Source: Xylophilus rhododendri (GTDB lineage: Bacteria; Pseudomonadota; Gammaproteobacteria; Burkholderiales; Burkholderiaceae_C). Taken from it: DNA of 64,000 bases. The position numbers and the translations under genes are program-made. Below are positions 51,665 to 61,823 of this stretch, in pieces. The DNA is taken from the NCBI RefSeq assembly GCF_009906855.1, contig NZ_CP047650.1, positions 4,526,001 through 4,590,000 of the forward strand, read 5' to 3'. Each line of letters starts with the position of its first letter. The first letter of the stretch is position 1. Below the pieces are notes generated by a model. That model searched no databases and was not told the origin of the DNA. It saw only the letters and a list, made by a program, of their open reading frames with translations.

Positions 51665-51676
51665 TCTCGATCAAGC
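51659..51676. promoter_or_regulatory. FNR/ANR-type palindrome upstream of the desaturase gene
   Basis: GCTTGATCTCGATCAAGC (51659-51676) contains a perfect TTGAT-N4-ATCAA FNR consensus (51661-51674), extended by two more paired bases on each side. It overlaps the rsmB stop and lies 141-158 bp before the oxygen-dependent desaturase at 51817. Oxygen-responsive control of the desaturase is the natural inference. It could also act as a hairpin end for the rsmB mRNA. Confidence 0.6.
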
Positions 51677-51816
51677 AGTAAAGACCTGCAAACCCCGGGT
51701 CATGCCCCTTTAAACAGGCGGCCGAGCCCTAAAATCAGGGATGCCGAGAGAATCGGCGTACCCGGTCATCTTTTGACCCTCTACCCGACGGCGACCCCGT
51801 CCCAAGGCATCCACAT

Positions 51817-53031
51817 ATGGTTCTTTCCGACTCGGCTGTTCTCAGTGCCGCTATCGATTGGCTCGGCAACGGTTTGCTGAACTGGTCCTGGTGGGAGATC
51901 CTGCTGTACACGCTGGTGACCACCCATTTCACCATCGTCGGCGTCACGGTCTTCCTGCACCGGGCACAGGCGCACCGGGCGCTGGACCTGCACAAGATCC
52001 CCTCGCACATCTTCCGCTTCTGGCTGTGGATCGGCACCGGCATGGTGACGCGCGAATGGGTGGCGATCCACCGCAAGCACCACGCCAAGTGCGAGACGGA
52101 AGAAGACCCGCACAGCCCGCAGACCCGCGGCATCGACACCGTGATGTGGCGCGGCGCCGAGCTCTACCGTGCGGAAGCCAAGAACAAGGAAACCATCGCC
52201 AAGTTCAGCCACGGCGTTCCGAACGACTGGATCGAACGCAACCTCTACAGCCGTTTCGGCTGGCAGGGCGTGGGCCTGATGCTGATCCTGAACATCGCCA
52301 TGTTCGGCGCCCTGGGCGCCACCGTCTGGGCGGTGCAGATGCTGTGGATCCCTTTCTGGGCCGCCGGCGTCGTCAACGGCCTGGGCCACTACTGGGGCTA
52401 CCGTAACTTCGAAGCCACCGACGCCAGCACCAACCTGTCGCCCTGGGGCATCATCATCGGCGGCGAAGAGCTGCACAACAACCACCACACCTATCCGACC
52501 TCGGCCAAGTTCTCGGTCAAGCCCTACGAGTTCGACATCGGCTGGCTCTACATCTCGCTGCTGCAGAAGGTGGGCTGGGCGACCGTCAAGAAGACCGCTC
52601 CCAAGCTGCAGACCGGCGAAATCAAGCCCGTGGCCGATGAGAAAACCCTGGAGGCGCTGATCGCCAACCGCTACGAGGTGATGGCCCGTTACGCCCGCGG
52701 CGTGCGCCGTGCCACCCGCGACGAGCTGGCAGTGCTGAAGGCGAAGCAGGCCGACATGACCACGCTGACCACCGCCAAGCGCTGGCTGCACCGCGATGCG
52801 GAAAAAGTGCCCGCTACCGTGCTGCCCCACATGGAGCAGGCGCGTGCGGCTCACCCGGTGCTCGACAAGATGCTGACCATGCGCGAAGAGCTGCGCCAGA
52901 TGTGGCTGAGCACCACCCAGTCGCGCGAGCAGCTGACCACCGAGCTGCAGGCCTGGTGCCGCCGCGCCGAGGAGAGCGGTATCGCCGCGCTGCGCGATTT
53001 CTCGATCAGGCTGCGCGCCGCCCACGCTTAA
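51817..53031 (+). CDS. Membrane fatty-acid (acyl) desaturase
   Basis: The protein has 404 residues. The three histidine boxes of the di-iron desaturases are HRAQAHR (about residue 47), HRKHH (about 84) and HNNHH (about 219), between transmembrane helices ([40 protein letters not shown]). It introduces a double bond, probably delta-9, into saturated acyl chains using O2. A helical C-terminal extension of about 130 residues (after residue 270) carries several Arg/Glu-rich segments and is longer than in many bacterial desaturases. The FNR box upstream, two hairpins in the leader (51743-51757 and 51764-51778) and a strong terminator downstream define its own transcription unit. Confidence 0.9.
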   Translation: MVLSDSAVLSAAIDWLGNGLLNWSWWEILLYTLVTTHFTIVGVTVFLHRAQAHRALDLHKIPSHIFRFWLWIGTGMVTREWVAIHRKHHAKCETEEDPHSPQTRGIDTVMWRGAELYRAEAKNKETIAKFSHGVPNDWIERNLYSRFGWQGVGLMLILNIAMFGALGATVWAVQMLWIPFWAAGVVNGLGHYWGYRNFEATDASTNLSPWGIIIGGEELHNNHHTYPTSAKFSVKPYEFDIGWLYISLLQKVGWATVKKTAPKLQTGEIKPVADEKTLEALIANRYEVMARYARGVRRATRDELAVLKAKQADMTTLTTAKRWLHRDAEKVPATVLPHMEQARAAHPVLDKMLTMREELRQMWLSTTQSREQLTTELQAWCRRAEESGIAALRDFSIRLRAAHA

Positions 53032-53049
53032 GCGCTGGCCATCCTCCCG

Positions 53050-53084
53050 AAAAGCCAGGGTCCTGCGGGCCCTGGCTTTTTTTT
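53050..53084 (+). terminator. Intrinsic terminator after the desaturase
   Basis: AGCCAGGGTCC (53053-53063) pairs with GGGCCCTGGCT (53067-53077, one G-T wobble) around a TGC loop and is followed by TTTTTTT (53078-53084). It is 22 bp after the desaturase stop. Confidence 0.9.
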
Positions 53085-53138
53085 GCCCTGCGCGCGCGTG
53101 TCTGTTGTTTTGAGGTGCCCGGCATGATTCCCATGGCG

Positions 53139-53167
53139 TTCACGCTGGTGATCCGGCCGCTTATAAT
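53139..53167 (+). promoter_or_regulatory. Sigma70-type promoter of infA
   Basis: TTCACG (53139-53144) and TATAAT (53162-53167) are separated by 17 bp, a 4/6 plus 6/6 match to consensus. Transcription would start near 53174 and leave about 118 nt of leader before the infA ATG, long enough for structure or cold-responsive control. Confidence 0.7.
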
Positions 53168-53291
53168 TCTGGGTTACTCGCTCCTTTTCCCGTGGGGGCG
53201 ATATCTGCAAGATTTTCATTGTGCCCGTCGGGCGGAGTTGTCGGTTCGAGCGTCGACACGGGATGGCGCTCCACCCAATGCGAAAGACTAC

Positions 53292-53537
53292 ATGGCAAAA
53301 GAGGAACTGATCGAGATGCGCGGAAAGGTGGACGAAGTCCTGCCTGACTCCCGTTATCGGGTCACCCTGGAAAACGGCCACCAGCTGGTGGCCTATACCG
53401 GCGGCAAGATGCGTCGCCACAACATCCGCGTGATCGCCGGCGATGCGGTTTCGCTGGAGATGTCTCCCTACGACCTGAGCAAGGGCCGGATCGTGTTCCG
53501 CCACATTGCCGGCCGCCCGCCGATGGGTCCTCGCTGA
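53292..53537 (+). CDS. infA: Translation initiation factor IF-1 (second, extended type)
   Basis: The protein has 81 residues, against 72 in E. coli. [20 protein letters not shown], then [20 protein letters not shown] and [20 protein letters not shown] form the OB-fold and the tail [11 protein letters not shown] is extra. The MAKEELIE start and the extension match the second IF-1 type that many betaproteobacteria carry besides the copy in the ribosomal operon. It binds the 30S A-site during initiation. A consensus promoter and a 118-nt leader precede it, and terminators follow. Confidence 0.95.
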   Translation: MAKEELIEMRGKVDEVLPDSRYRVTLENGHQLVAYTGGKMRRHNIRVIAGDAVSLEMSPYDLSKGRIVFRHIAGRPPMGPR

Positions 53538-53562
53538 GGCTGAGGTCTCCACCCGCCCCATG

Positions 53563-53590
53563 AAGAAGCTGCCCGAGGGCGGCTTTTTTG
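53563..53590 (+). terminator. Intrinsic terminator of infA
   Basis: AAGCTGCC (53566-53573) pairs with GGCGGCTT (53578-53585, one wobble) around a CGAG turn, followed by TTTTT to 53589. It lies about 28 bp after the infA stop. Confidence 0.8.
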
Positions 53591-53625
53591 TTGGGCCATC
53601 CGCTGGCTGAAAACGGCGGGCAATA

Positions 53626-53657
53626 AAAAAGCCGCCTGCTGTGACGCGGCGGCTTTT
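53626..53657 (-). terminator. Terminator after rpmG (bidirectional)
   Basis: AAAAAGCCGCC (53626-53636) pairs with GGCGGCTTTTT (53648-53657) with an 11-nt loop. Read on the minus strand the stem ends in a T-run, terminating rpmB-rpmG. The A-run on the other side lets it also block transcription from infA. Confidence 0.85.
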
Positions 53658-53675
53658 TCGAGGAACCAGGCTGAA

Positions 53676-53846
53676 TTACTTCAGCTTGATTTCCTTGTAC
53701 TCGACATGCTTGCGAGCCTTGGGGTCGAACTTCGAGATCGACATCTTTTCAGGCATCGTTTTCTTGTTCTTGGTGGTGGTGTAGAAGTGGCCGGTTCCAG
53801 CAGTGGATTCCAGCTTGATCTTTTCGCGTCCGCCTTTGGTTGCCAT
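53676..53846 (-). CDS. rpmG: Ribosomal protein bL33
   Basis: The gene encodes 56 residues and is too short for many gene finders. The sequence [20 protein letters not shown], then [20 protein letters not shown] and [16 protein letters not shown] is full-length bL33 without the zinc-binding cysteines, so it is the C-minus form. It is a component of the 50S subunit near the E site. It lies 18 bp after rpmB, in the widespread rpmB-rpmG operon, and is followed by a bidirectional terminator. The ribosome-binding site (AGGAGCACTGC) overlaps the short gap. Confidence 0.97.
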   Translation of the reverse strand: MATKGGREKIKLESTAGTGHFYTTTKNKKTMPEKMSISKFDPKARKHVEYKEIKLK

Positions 53847-53864
53847 GGTGCAGTGCTCCTAGGT

Positions 53865-54098
53865 TCAGGCTTGGCCGCGTGCGCGCAGGTCTGCGAGCAC
53901 GGCGTCGATGCCGTTCTTGTCGATCAGGCGCAGTGCGGCGCCGGAAACGCGCAGGCGAACCCAGCGGTTTTCGCTCTCGACCCAGAAACGACGGTATTGC
54001 AGGTTCGGGAGGAACCGGCGCTTGGTCTTGTTGTTGGCGTGGGAAACATTGTTCCCCGTCATCGGGCCCTTGCCCGTTACTTCACATACGCGTGCCAT
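53865..54098 (-). CDS. rpmB: Ribosomal protein bL28
   Basis: The protein has 77 residues from the ATG at 54098. [20 protein letters not shown], then [20 protein letters not shown] and [20 protein letters not shown] give a full-length bL28. It is a 50S subunit protein. An upstream in-frame Met nine bases earlier is unlikely because the canonical protein starts [11 protein letters not shown] consensus promoter lies at 54236-54263, leaving a leader of about 130 nt. It forms an operon with rpmG. Confidence 0.97.
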   Translation of the reverse strand: MARVCEVTGKGPMTGNNVSHANNKTKRRFLPNLQYRRFWVESENRWVRLRVSGAALRLIDKNGIDAVLADLRARGQA

Positions 54099-54235
54099 TG
54101 AAGTCACTCCGATATCTAACGGTCGCCATGGATAAACACGACGACCTCACCTCGCCAGGTATGGGTGGCGGTAACCCCGGATTTACCGGAACGCTGCGGG
54201 GCAAAAAGCACCCGCTTGATTCAGCAAAGCCCGCG

Positions 54236-54263
54236 ATTATAGCCTGCGCAGCGAAGCCGGCAA
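54236..54263 (-). promoter_or_regulatory. Sigma70-type promoter of rpmB-rpmG
   Basis: On the minus strand TTGCCG (54263-54258) and TATAAT (54241-54236) are separated by 16 bp. The promoter starts 10 bp after the trxB stop and leaves a leader of about 130 nt, a possible site for autogenous control. Confidence 0.7.
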
Positions 54264-54273
54264 GCCGCAGCCC

Positions 54274-55335
<1,062 letters not shown>

Positions 55336-55406
55336 TCAATCGGCCCAATTGTAAGAAACGATCCGAGACACGATCCGACCAAGAGCTGCTGGAGGCTCCA
55401 CACCCC

Positions 55407-56120
55407 ATGGCCATCGTCACCGAACTTGATTTGCTGCGCAGGGTGCCCTTGTTCGGGCTGCTGACCGCGGAGCAGGCGCAGTTTCTATCCACCTCCGTAT
55501 CCAAGCGGCGCTTCCGGCGCGGCGAGGCGCTGGTCGAGCGCGGCCAGCGCTCGGATGCTTTTTTTGTGCTGATCTCCGGCCGCGCCCGGGTGATCGTGGC
55601 CGACGAGCGCGGCCGGGAAGTCATCTTCGCCAGCCTGCGTCCCGGCGACCCGGTCGGCGAGATGAGCCTGATCGACGGCGAGCCCCATTCGGCCACGGTG
55701 CAGGCCGAGACGCAGACCGATGTGCTGGCGCTGGACCGCGAGGCCTTCCTGCGCTGCCTGCCGCCGGAAGGCTCGGTGGGCCATGCGGTGCTGGTGGGGC
55801 TGGTCCGGCGTCTTCGCAAGGCCGACCGCTCCATCGAATCCCTGGCCTTGATGGATGTCTACGGCCGCGTCGCACGGGTGCTGATGGATGGCGCCGCGCC
55901 CTCGACGGAGGGCGAGGGCATGGTGGTCGAGAAGGTGACGCGCCAGGACATCGCCAAGATGGTCGGCGCCTCCCGCGAAATGGTCAGCCGGGTGATGAAG
56001 GACCTGGAGGAGCGCGGTTTCGTCGAGGTGCGCGACGACGGCTCCATGCTGCTGCACGAGGGCCGGCTTTCCAGCATGACGGACCTGTCGGGCCCGGCCC
56101 GGACCGAGGACGCGGCGTGA
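55407..56120 (+). CDS. Crp/Fnr-family regulator (Crp-like)
   Basis: The protein has 237 residues. The cyclic-nucleotide-type beta-barrel includes KRRFRRGEALVERGQRSDAF, DPVGEMSLIDGEPHSATVQA and a dimerisation helix. The C-terminal helix-turn-helix reads RQDIAKMVGASREMVSRVMK with the Arg-Glu...Arg recognition residues as in E. coli CRP. There are no N-terminal cysteines of the Fnr iron-sulfur type, so it is not the sensor for the FNR-like box at 51659. It lies between trxB and ftsK, the place of lrp in E. coli, and may control neighbouring genes. The effector is unknown. Confidence 0.93.
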   Translation: MAIVTELDLLRRVPLFGLLTAEQAQFLSTSVSKRRFRRGEALVERGQRSDAFFVLISGRARVIVADERGREVIFASLRPGDPVGEMSLIDGEPHSATVQAETQTDVLALDREAFLRCLPPEGSVGHAVLVGLVRRLRKADRSIESLALMDVYGRVARVLMDGAAPSTEGEGMVVEKVTRQDIAKMVGASREMVSRVMKDLEERGFVEVRDDGSMLLHEGRLSSMTDLSGPARTEDAA

Positions 56121-56151
56121 GGGCATGCGGTAAGCTTGCCCACGCTCACCT

Positions 56152-58506
56152 ATGACCTATTCCCTCGATACCCTCAATGCCCGCGGCAGCAAGTCCCGGG
56201 CGCCCGAACGCAGCGCGGCGGGCGGCTTCGGCCACGAACTCGCCTTGCTGGTCGGCCTGATCGCCATGGCCTTCTGGCTGATCGCCATGCTGAGTTATTC
56301 CGCCCTGGACCCGGCCTGGTCCACCACCGGCGCCCCCGCGGCGAAGGCGGTGAACAACTGGGGCGGCCGCGTCGGCGCGGTGCTGGCCGATGCCAGCTAC
56401 TTCCTGCTGGGCTTTTCCGTGTGGTGGTGTTTCGCCGCCGCGGTGCGCGCCTGGCTGGCATCGCTGGCCCGCTGGATGCGCGGCGGCGCCGCGCCTGATG
56501 TGGAGCGTTCCTGGACCCTGCACCGCGGCGTGTTCTGGGTCGGCCTGGTGCTGCTGATGTGTTCCAGCACCGCGCTGGAATGGACCCGCCTCTACCGTTT
56601 CGAAGGCCTGCTGCCCGGCCGGCATGCCGGCGGCGTGCTGGGCTTCGTGACCGGCCCGGCGGCGATGCGCTGGCTGGGCTTCACCGGTTCGGGCCTGCTG
56701 TGCATCGTGCTGGCGGTGGTGGGCTCCTCGCTGGTGTTCCGTTTCTCCTGGGGCCATTTCGCCGAGCGCCTGGGTGCGCGCCTGTACTCGGTCGTGCAGA
56801 CACGGCGTGAACAGCGCGAGGTCGCCGAGGACAAGGCCGTCGGCAAACGCGCCGCCCGCGAGCGCGAGGAAGTCGTGATCGAGGAGCGGGCCGAGATCGA
56901 TCACCACCCGGTGCGCACCCCGCCGGTGCTGACCGAGCCGGTGATGGCGGCCGAGCCCGTCATCAGCGAACGTGTCGCCAAGGAGCGCCAGAAGCCGCTC
57001 TTCACCGAGATGCCCGACAGCAGCCTGCCGCAGATCGACCTGCTCGACGCCGCGCTGCAGCGCCAGGAAACGGTGGCGCCCGAGACGCTGGAAATGACCA
57101 GCCGCATGATCGAGAAGAAGCTGAAGGACTTCGGCGTGCAGGTGCATGTGGTGGCCGCCTCGCCCGGCCCCGTCATCACCCGCTACGAGATCGAGCCGGC
57201 CACCGGCGTGAAGGGCTCGCAGGTGGTGAACCTGGCCAAGGACCTGGCGCGCTCGCTCTCACTGGTGTCGATCCGGGTGGTGGAGACCATCCCGGGCAAG
57301 AACTTCATGGCGCTGGAGCTGCCCAATGCCAAGCGTCAGACCATCCGCCTGTCCGAGATCCTGGGCTCGCAGGTCTACCACGACGCCAAGTCGCTGCTGA
57401 CCATCGCGCTGGGCAAGGACATCATCGGCAACCCGGTGGTGGCTGACCTGGCCAAGATGCCGCACGTGCTGGTGGCCGGCACCACCGGCTCGGGCAAGTC
57501 GGTGGGTATCAACGCCATGATCCTCAGCCTGCTCTACAAGGCCGATGCGCGCGACGTGCGGCTGCTGATGATCGACCCCAAGATGCTGGAAATGTCGGTT
57601 TACGAAGGCATTCCGCACCTGCTGGCGCCGGTGGTCACCGACATGCGCCAGGCCGCGCACGGCCTGAACTGGTGCGTGGCCGAGATGGAGCGCCGCTACA
57701 AGCTGATGAGCAAGCTGGGCGTGCGCAACCTGGCCGGCTACAACGTCAAGATCGACGAGGCCAAGGCGCGCGAGGAGTTCATCTACAACCCCTTCAGCCT
57801 CACACCCGACAGCCCCGAGCCGCTGGAGCGCCTGCCGCACATCGTGGTGGTGATCGACGAACTGGCCGACCTGATGATGGTGGTCGGCAAGAAGATCGAG
57901 GAACTCATCGCCCGCCTGGCGCAGAAGGCGCGCGCCGCCGGCATCCACCTGGTGCTGGCCACCCAGCGGCCCAGCGTGGACGTGATCACCGGCCTGATCA
58001 AGGCCAACATCCCGACGCGGATCGCGTTCTCGGTCGGCTCCAAGATCGACAGCCGCACCATCCTCGACCAGATGGGCGCCGAGGCGCTGCTGGGCATGGG
58101 CGACATGCTCTACATGGCCAGCGGCACCGGCTTTCCGGTGCGGGTGCACGGCGCCTTCGTCAGCGACGAGGAAGTGCACCGCGTGGTGAAGTACCTCAAG
58201 GAGCAGGGCGAGCCCAACTACATCGAGGGTGTGCTCGAAGGCGGCACGGTCGACGGCGACAGCACCGACTATCCCGCCAGCGATGCCGACGCCGCCGCCG
58301 AGAAGGACCCGATGTACGACCAGGCCGTGGAGGTGGTGCTGAAGAACCGCAAGGCCAGCATCTCCCTGGTGCAGCGCCACCTGAAGATCGGCTACAACCG
58401 CGCCGCGCGCCTGGTGGAAGACATGGAGAAGGCCGGCATGGTCAGCCCTATGAACGGCGCCGGCCAGCGCGACATCCTGGTGCCGCAGCGGGCCGCCGAA
58501 GACTGA
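56152..58506 (+). CDS. ftsK: DNA translocase FtsK
   Basis: The protein has 784 residues. Four N-terminal transmembrane segments (about 20-175), a short linker (about 220-290), then the motor domain with Walker [13 protein letters not shown] (about 442), [20 protein letters not shown], and the arginine/sensor segments [20 protein letters not shown] and [20 protein letters not shown]. The C-terminal gamma winged helix ([40 protein letters not shown]) reads KOPS sites and activates XerCD. It moves chromosome termini at the septum. It is a short-linker version. It lies 31 bp after the Crp-type regulator and 110 bp before lolA. Confidence 0.97.
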   Translation: MTYSLDTLNARGSKSRAPERSAAGGFGHELALLVGLIAMAFWLIAMLSYSALDPAWSTTGAPAAKAVNNWGGRVGAVLADASYFLLGFSVWWCFAAAVRAWLASLARWMRGGAAPDVERSWTLHRGVFWVGLVLLMCSSTALEWTRLYRFEGLLPGRHAGGVLGFVTGPAAMRWLGFTGSGLLCIVLAVVGSSLVFRFSWGHFAERLGARLYSVVQTRREQREVAEDKAVGKRAAREREEVVIEERAEIDHHPVRTPPVLTEPVMAAEPVISERVAKERQKPLFTEMPDSSLPQIDLLDAALQRQETVAPETLEMTSRMIEKKLKDFGVQVHVVAASPGPVITRYEIEPATGVKGSQVVNLAKDLARSLSLVSIRVVETIPGKNFMALELPNAKRQTIRLSEILGSQVYHDAKSLLTIALGKDIIGNPVVADLAKMPHVLVAGTTGSGKSVGINAMILSLLYKADARDVRLLMIDPKMLEMSVYEGIPHLLAPVVTDMRQAAHGLNWCVAEMERRYKLMSKLGVRNLAGYNVKIDEAKAREEFIYNPFSLTPDSPEPLERLPHIVVVIDELADLMMVVGKKIEELIARLAQKARAAGIHLVLATQRPSVDVITGLIKANIPTRIAFSVGSKIDSRTILDQMGAEALLGMGDMLYMASGTGFPVRVHGAFVSDEEVHRVVKYLKEQGEPNYIEGVLEGGTVDGDSTDYPASDADAAAEKDPMYDQAVEVVLKNRKASISLVQRHLKIGYNRAARLVEDMEKAGMVSPMNGAGQRDILVPQRAAED

Positions 58507-58615
58507 AGCCGGCGCTTCCCGGCCTCAGCGCTGTTACAAACCCTTTGCCCGACCTTCACGGCCGTCCGGCAACATGCCGTCATTGCCGATTTCGCCGGAT
58601 GACACCGGATTTCCG

Positions 58616-59269
58616 ATGAGCTCTCGTATTTCGTTCCTGTCGCGCCAGGGCCTGGTCCTGGCGGCCGCGCTGGCGCTGTCGCCGGCCTGGGCCGACGGCC
58701 TCTCCAGCCTCGAGAACTTCATGCGCACCGCCAAGAGCGGCCGTGCCGATTTCACCCAGGTCGTGAGCGCACCGGCGCGCGAAGGCGAGACGCCGCGCAC
58801 CAAGAGGTCCGAAGGCACCTTCGAGTTCCAGCGGCCGGGGCGCTTCCGCTTCGTCTACACCAAGCCCTTCGCCCAGACCCTGGTGGCCGACGGCCGCTCG
58901 CTGTCGCTCTACGACGTGGACCTGCAGCAGGTGACGGTGCGCGACCAGGCCCAGGCGCTGGGCTCCACGCCGGCCGCCATCGTCGCGTCCAGCTCCGACA
59001 TCAAGGCCCTGGAGAAGGATTTCACCCTGGCCGCGGAGCCCGACCGCGAAGGCCTGCAGTGGGTGCTGGCGACGCCGCGCAGCAAGGATGTGCAGCTGCA
59101 GTCGGTGCGTGTGGGCCTGCGCGGCGACCAGCTGGCCGAACTTGACATCCTCGACAGCTTCGGCCAGCGTTCGGTGCTCAAGTTCAGCAATGTGCAGGCC
59201 AATGCCAGCCTGCCGGCATCGACCTTCAACTTCACGCCGCCGGCCGGCGTGAGTGTCGTCAAGCAATAG
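58616..59269 (+). CDS. lolA: Outer-membrane lipoprotein carrier LolA
   Basis: The protein has 217 residues from the ATG at 58616. A Sec signal peptide (RQGLVLAAALALSPAWA) is cleaved near residue 26. The mature part has SLENFMRTAKSGRADFTQVV, RSEGTFEFQRPGRFRFVYTK and AQTLVADGRSLSLYDVDLQQ, the half-barrel of LolA that ferries lipoproteins across the periplasm. Its partners LolCDE and LolB are elsewhere. The order ftsK-lolA is conserved in proteobacteria; rarA usually follows, but here ClC and a hydrolase intervene. Confidence 0.96.
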   Translation: MSSRISFLSRQGLVLAAALALSPAWADGLSSLENFMRTAKSGRADFTQVVSAPAREGETPRTKRSEGTFEFQRPGRFRFVYTKPFAQTLVADGRSLSLYDVDLQQVTVRDQAQALGSTPAAIVASSSDIKALEKDFTLAAEPDREGLQWVLATPRSKDVQLQSVRVGLRGDQLAELDILDSFGQRSVLKFSNVQANASLPASTFNFTPPAGVSVVKQ

Positions 59270-59340
59270 GCCGCTGCCGCCCGATAATCGACGTTTGATC
59301 TTCCGGCGCGTCGGGCCTTGTACCTGACGCGCCTCGTGGC

Positions 59341-61071
59341 ATGAAACGTCTGGTTGTGGTGCTGCTGGCCGTGCGGGCACGGCTGCAGCGGGTGTTCCGC
59401 ATTTCCGAGTGGCAGATCCTGCTGCTCTGGTCCATCGTGGCCGGGGTGCTGGGCGCGCTGGCGACCGAGCTGTTCCGGCTGGCGCTGCATGCGGTCGATG
59501 TCGCGGTGCTGGGCAGCGGCGGCGGGCTGGTCGAGATCGCGCGCAGCCTGCCGGTATGGGCGCGTGTGCTGTCGCCCACCGTGGGCGGCCTCATCGCCGG
59601 CCTGTTGCTGGTGTGGGCGCGGCGTACCGCGGCTCAGAAGGCCACCTCCGACTACATGGAAGCCATCGTGCTCGGCGACGGCCGCATCCCCGTCGTGCAG
59701 ACGCTGGCGCGCAGTGCCTCGTCCCTGGTCAGCATCGCCAGCGGCGGCTCGATCGGCCGCGAAGGCTCGATGGTGCAGCTGGCCGCCCTCTGCGCCTCGC
59801 TGCTGGGGCGCTGCTTCCGCTTTCCGGTGGCGCGGCTGCGGCTGATCGTGGCCTGCGGCGCGGCCTCCGGCCTGACCGCCGCCTACAACGCGCCGATCGC
59901 CGGCGCCTTCTTCGTCGCCGAGATCGTGCTGGGCTCCATCGCCATGGAAAGCGTCGGTCCGATCATGGTGGCCGCGGTGGTCGGCAATATCGTGATGCGC
60001 TGGCTGCCGGGTTATCAGCCGGTGTACGAGATGCCGGTGTTCCCCGAGATCCATGGCGTGGAGGTGCCACTCTTCGTGCTGCTGGGCGTGCTGGCCGGCG
60101 GCGGCGCGGCCCTGATGCTGCGTGGCCTGGCTGCCAGTCGCGCGGCGTTCGCGCGCCTGCCGGTGGCGCTGCCCTGGCGGCTGGCCATCGGCGGGCTGAT
60201 CGTGGGCTGTATCTCGGTCTGGGTGCCCGAGGTCTGGGGCAACGGCTACAGCGTGGTCAACGCGGTGCTGCACTCGCCCTGGCCGTGGACGGCGCTGGTC
60301 GCGCTGCTGGTCGCCAAGGCGGCGGCGACGATGGCGACCACCGGCTCGGGCGCCGTCGGCGGCGTCTTCACGCCCGCGCTCTTCTTCGGTTGCCTGCTGG
60401 GCGCGCTGTTCGGCACCGGTGCGCACGCCCTGTGGCCGGGGCAGACCTCCGAGCCCTTTGTCTACGCCATCGTCGGCATGGCGGCGCTGCTGGCGGGAGC
60501 GGCGCAGGCGCCGATCATGGCGATCCTGATGGTTTTCGAGATGACGCTGAGTTACCAGGTCATGCTGCCCCTGATGGCAGGCAGCGTGGTGGCGTATTTC
60601 GTGGCGCGCTCGGCGCGGGTCGGCTCGATGTACGAGATCACGGTGCGAAGGCAGGCCCAGTTCGAAGAGCGGGAACGCCTGCGGGCCCAGCATGTGCGCG
60701 ATCTTCTGGAGCCGGCGCAGACCGTGGTCGGGCCGGAAACCGGCGTGGAGGAGATGCGGCGGATGTTTCTGGAATATCCGGTGAAATACCTCTATCTGGT
60801 CGATGCGGCGGGACATTATCTGGGCGTGGTACCGCTCAAATCGTTGAATGCGGCGGATTTGAATCCTCAGCAGCCCGACATCGCCTTGTCTTTCGTGTCA
60901 CAGGATATTGAGCCCTTGCACGCGGATATCGATCTGGAACAAGCGCTCGAGCGGCTTTTGCAGCACCGCGGTGAGCGCCTGCCGGTCATCGAAAGCCTGA
61001 AGAATCCGGTTTTGCTGGGTGTGGTGTCCAAATCGGCGGTATTGGCCACTTATGTCCGACTCAGCGCGTGA
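59341..61071 (+). CDS. ClC-family chloride channel/antiporter with CBS domains
   Basis: The protein has 576 residues. The selectivity-filter motifs are SGGSIGREGSMVQLAAL (GREGS with the gating Glu, about residue 140-143), GAASGLTAAYNAPIAGAFF and GSGAVGGVFTPALFFGC. About 16 membrane helices end near residue 420, followed by two cytosolic CBS domains (about 450-576, e.g. LYLVDAAGHYLGVVPLKSLN and RLPVIESLKNPVLLGVVSKS) as regulatory nucleotide sensors. The last third of the gene uses more A/T-ending codons than its start. It is convergent with the hydrolase, overlapping by 22 bp. Confidence 0.95.
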   Translation: MKRLVVVLLAVRARLQRVFRISEWQILLLWSIVAGVLGALATELFRLALHAVDVAVLGSGGGLVEIARSLPVWARVLSPTVGGLIAGLLLVWARRTAAQKATSDYMEAIVLGDGRIPVVQTLARSASSLVSIASGGSIGREGSMVQLAALCASLLGRCFRFPVARLRLIVACGAASGLTAAYNAPIAGAFFVAEIVLGSIAMESVGPIMVAAVVGNIVMRWLPGYQPVYEMPVFPEIHGVEVPLFVLLGVLAGGGAALMLRGLAASRAAFARLPVALPWRLAIGGLIVGCISVWVPEVWGNGYSVVNAVLHSPWPWTALVALLVAKAAATMATTGSGAVGGVFTPALFFGCLLGALFGTGAHALWPGQTSEPFVYAIVGMAALLAGAAQAPIMAILMVFEMTLSYQVMLPLMAGSVVAYFVARSARVGSMYEITVRRQAQFEERERLRAQHVRDLLEPAQTVVGPETGVEEMRRMFLEYPVKYLYLVDAAGHYLGVVPLKSLNAADLNPQQPDIALSFVSQDIEPLHADIDLEQALERLLQHRGERLPVIESLKNPVLLGVVSKSAVLATYVRLSA

Positions 61072-61823
61072 ATGCGCTGGTGGTCAGCCGCGTCTTCCTG
61101 CTCGAATTTCAGCAACTCGCGGCTGAGTTCACGCGGCTGGTCGATCATGATGGCGTGGCCGCAGGAAAACCGGCGCACCCTCCATTGAGGCGCTCTTTCG
61201 AAGCGTTCGGCGAATGCGAGAAAAGGGCTGTCGGCCCAGCTGTCCGCCACGAAATAGGCGCGGCGCCGGGGCCGGGGCGGCCCGGCCAGCACCACCGGCA
61301 TTTCGAAGGTCAACCAGGGCTGCGGGTGGCTGCGCCGATCCAGGGCGGCCTGGCGCGCGGGTGAAACACCGAAGATGCGGCAGGGCAGCGGCGCCAGCTC
61401 GCCCGCGCGCCGGCACGCCGTTCTGTCGCGGGCCATGCGCCTTGCATTGCCGTAGTCGCGCGCGCAGCTGCTGTTTTCGAGGATGCTGATGACCGAATCC
61501 CAATGCTGCGGCACGAATGCATCGATATACACCAGGGAGCGGATACGGCCCGGCATGCGGTCTTCCACCGCCGTGATCAGCATGCCGCCATATCCATGTC
61601 CGCAGAGAATGACATCTTCCAGTTCTTCGGCCTGCAGCACGCCGAGAATATCGAGTATGTGGGTTTCCAGGCTGATATCCGCCTGATTCAGGTGCGAGCG
61701 CTCGCCCAGGCCGGTGAGTGTGGGAGTAAATACTTCATGACCCGCGGCGCGCAGCACCCTGGCGGTATCCCTGAAAACCCAGGCACCCACCCAGGCGCCG
61801 TGAACGAGTACGAAGGTGGCCAT
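61050..61823 (-). CDS. Alpha/beta hydrolase fold protein lacking the nucleophile serine
   Basis: The protein has 257 residues of the salicylate esterase/MEKS-like type. TFVLVHGAWVGAWVFRDTAR holds the oxyanion region, FTPTLTGLGERSHLNQADIS and LVYIDAFVPQHWDS follow the family closely, and a C-terminal SCGHAIMIDQPRELSREL carries the catalytic His. The nucleophile elbow, normally GHSYGG, reads CGHGYGGML (codons GGA CAT GGA TAT GGC GGC), so Ser is replaced by Gly. The product may be non-hydrolytic, may use another residue, or may be degenerate. The gene and its upstream 200 bp are richer in A+T than the window (46 G+C of 100 at 61841-61940), suggesting transfer. Confidence 0.88.
   Translation of the reverse strand: MATFVLVHGAWVGAWVFRDTARVLRAAGHEVFTPTLTGLGERSHLNQADISLETHILDILGVLQAEELEDVILCGHGYGGMLITAVEDRMPGRIRSLVYIDAFVPQHWDSVISILENSSCARDYGNARRMARDRTACRRAGELAPLPCRIFGVSPARQAALDRRSHPQPWLTFEMPVVLAGPPRPRRRAYFVADSWADSPFLAFAERFERAPQWRVRRFSCGHAIMIDQPRELSRELLKFEQEDAADHQRIHALSRT

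Noticed and set aside
53100-53291. A possible small membrane protein in the infA leader (reads [20 protein letters not shown])
   Set aside because: It runs in frame into infA and the promoter's TATAAT lies within it, so it is non-coding leader read as protein.
55358-55378. ACGATCCGA direct repeat before the Crp-type gene as an operator
   Set aside because: The two copies are 12 bp apart, not a whole-turn spacing for Crp or LysR sites, and neither resembles a Crp half-site; I note it only in the trxB entry.
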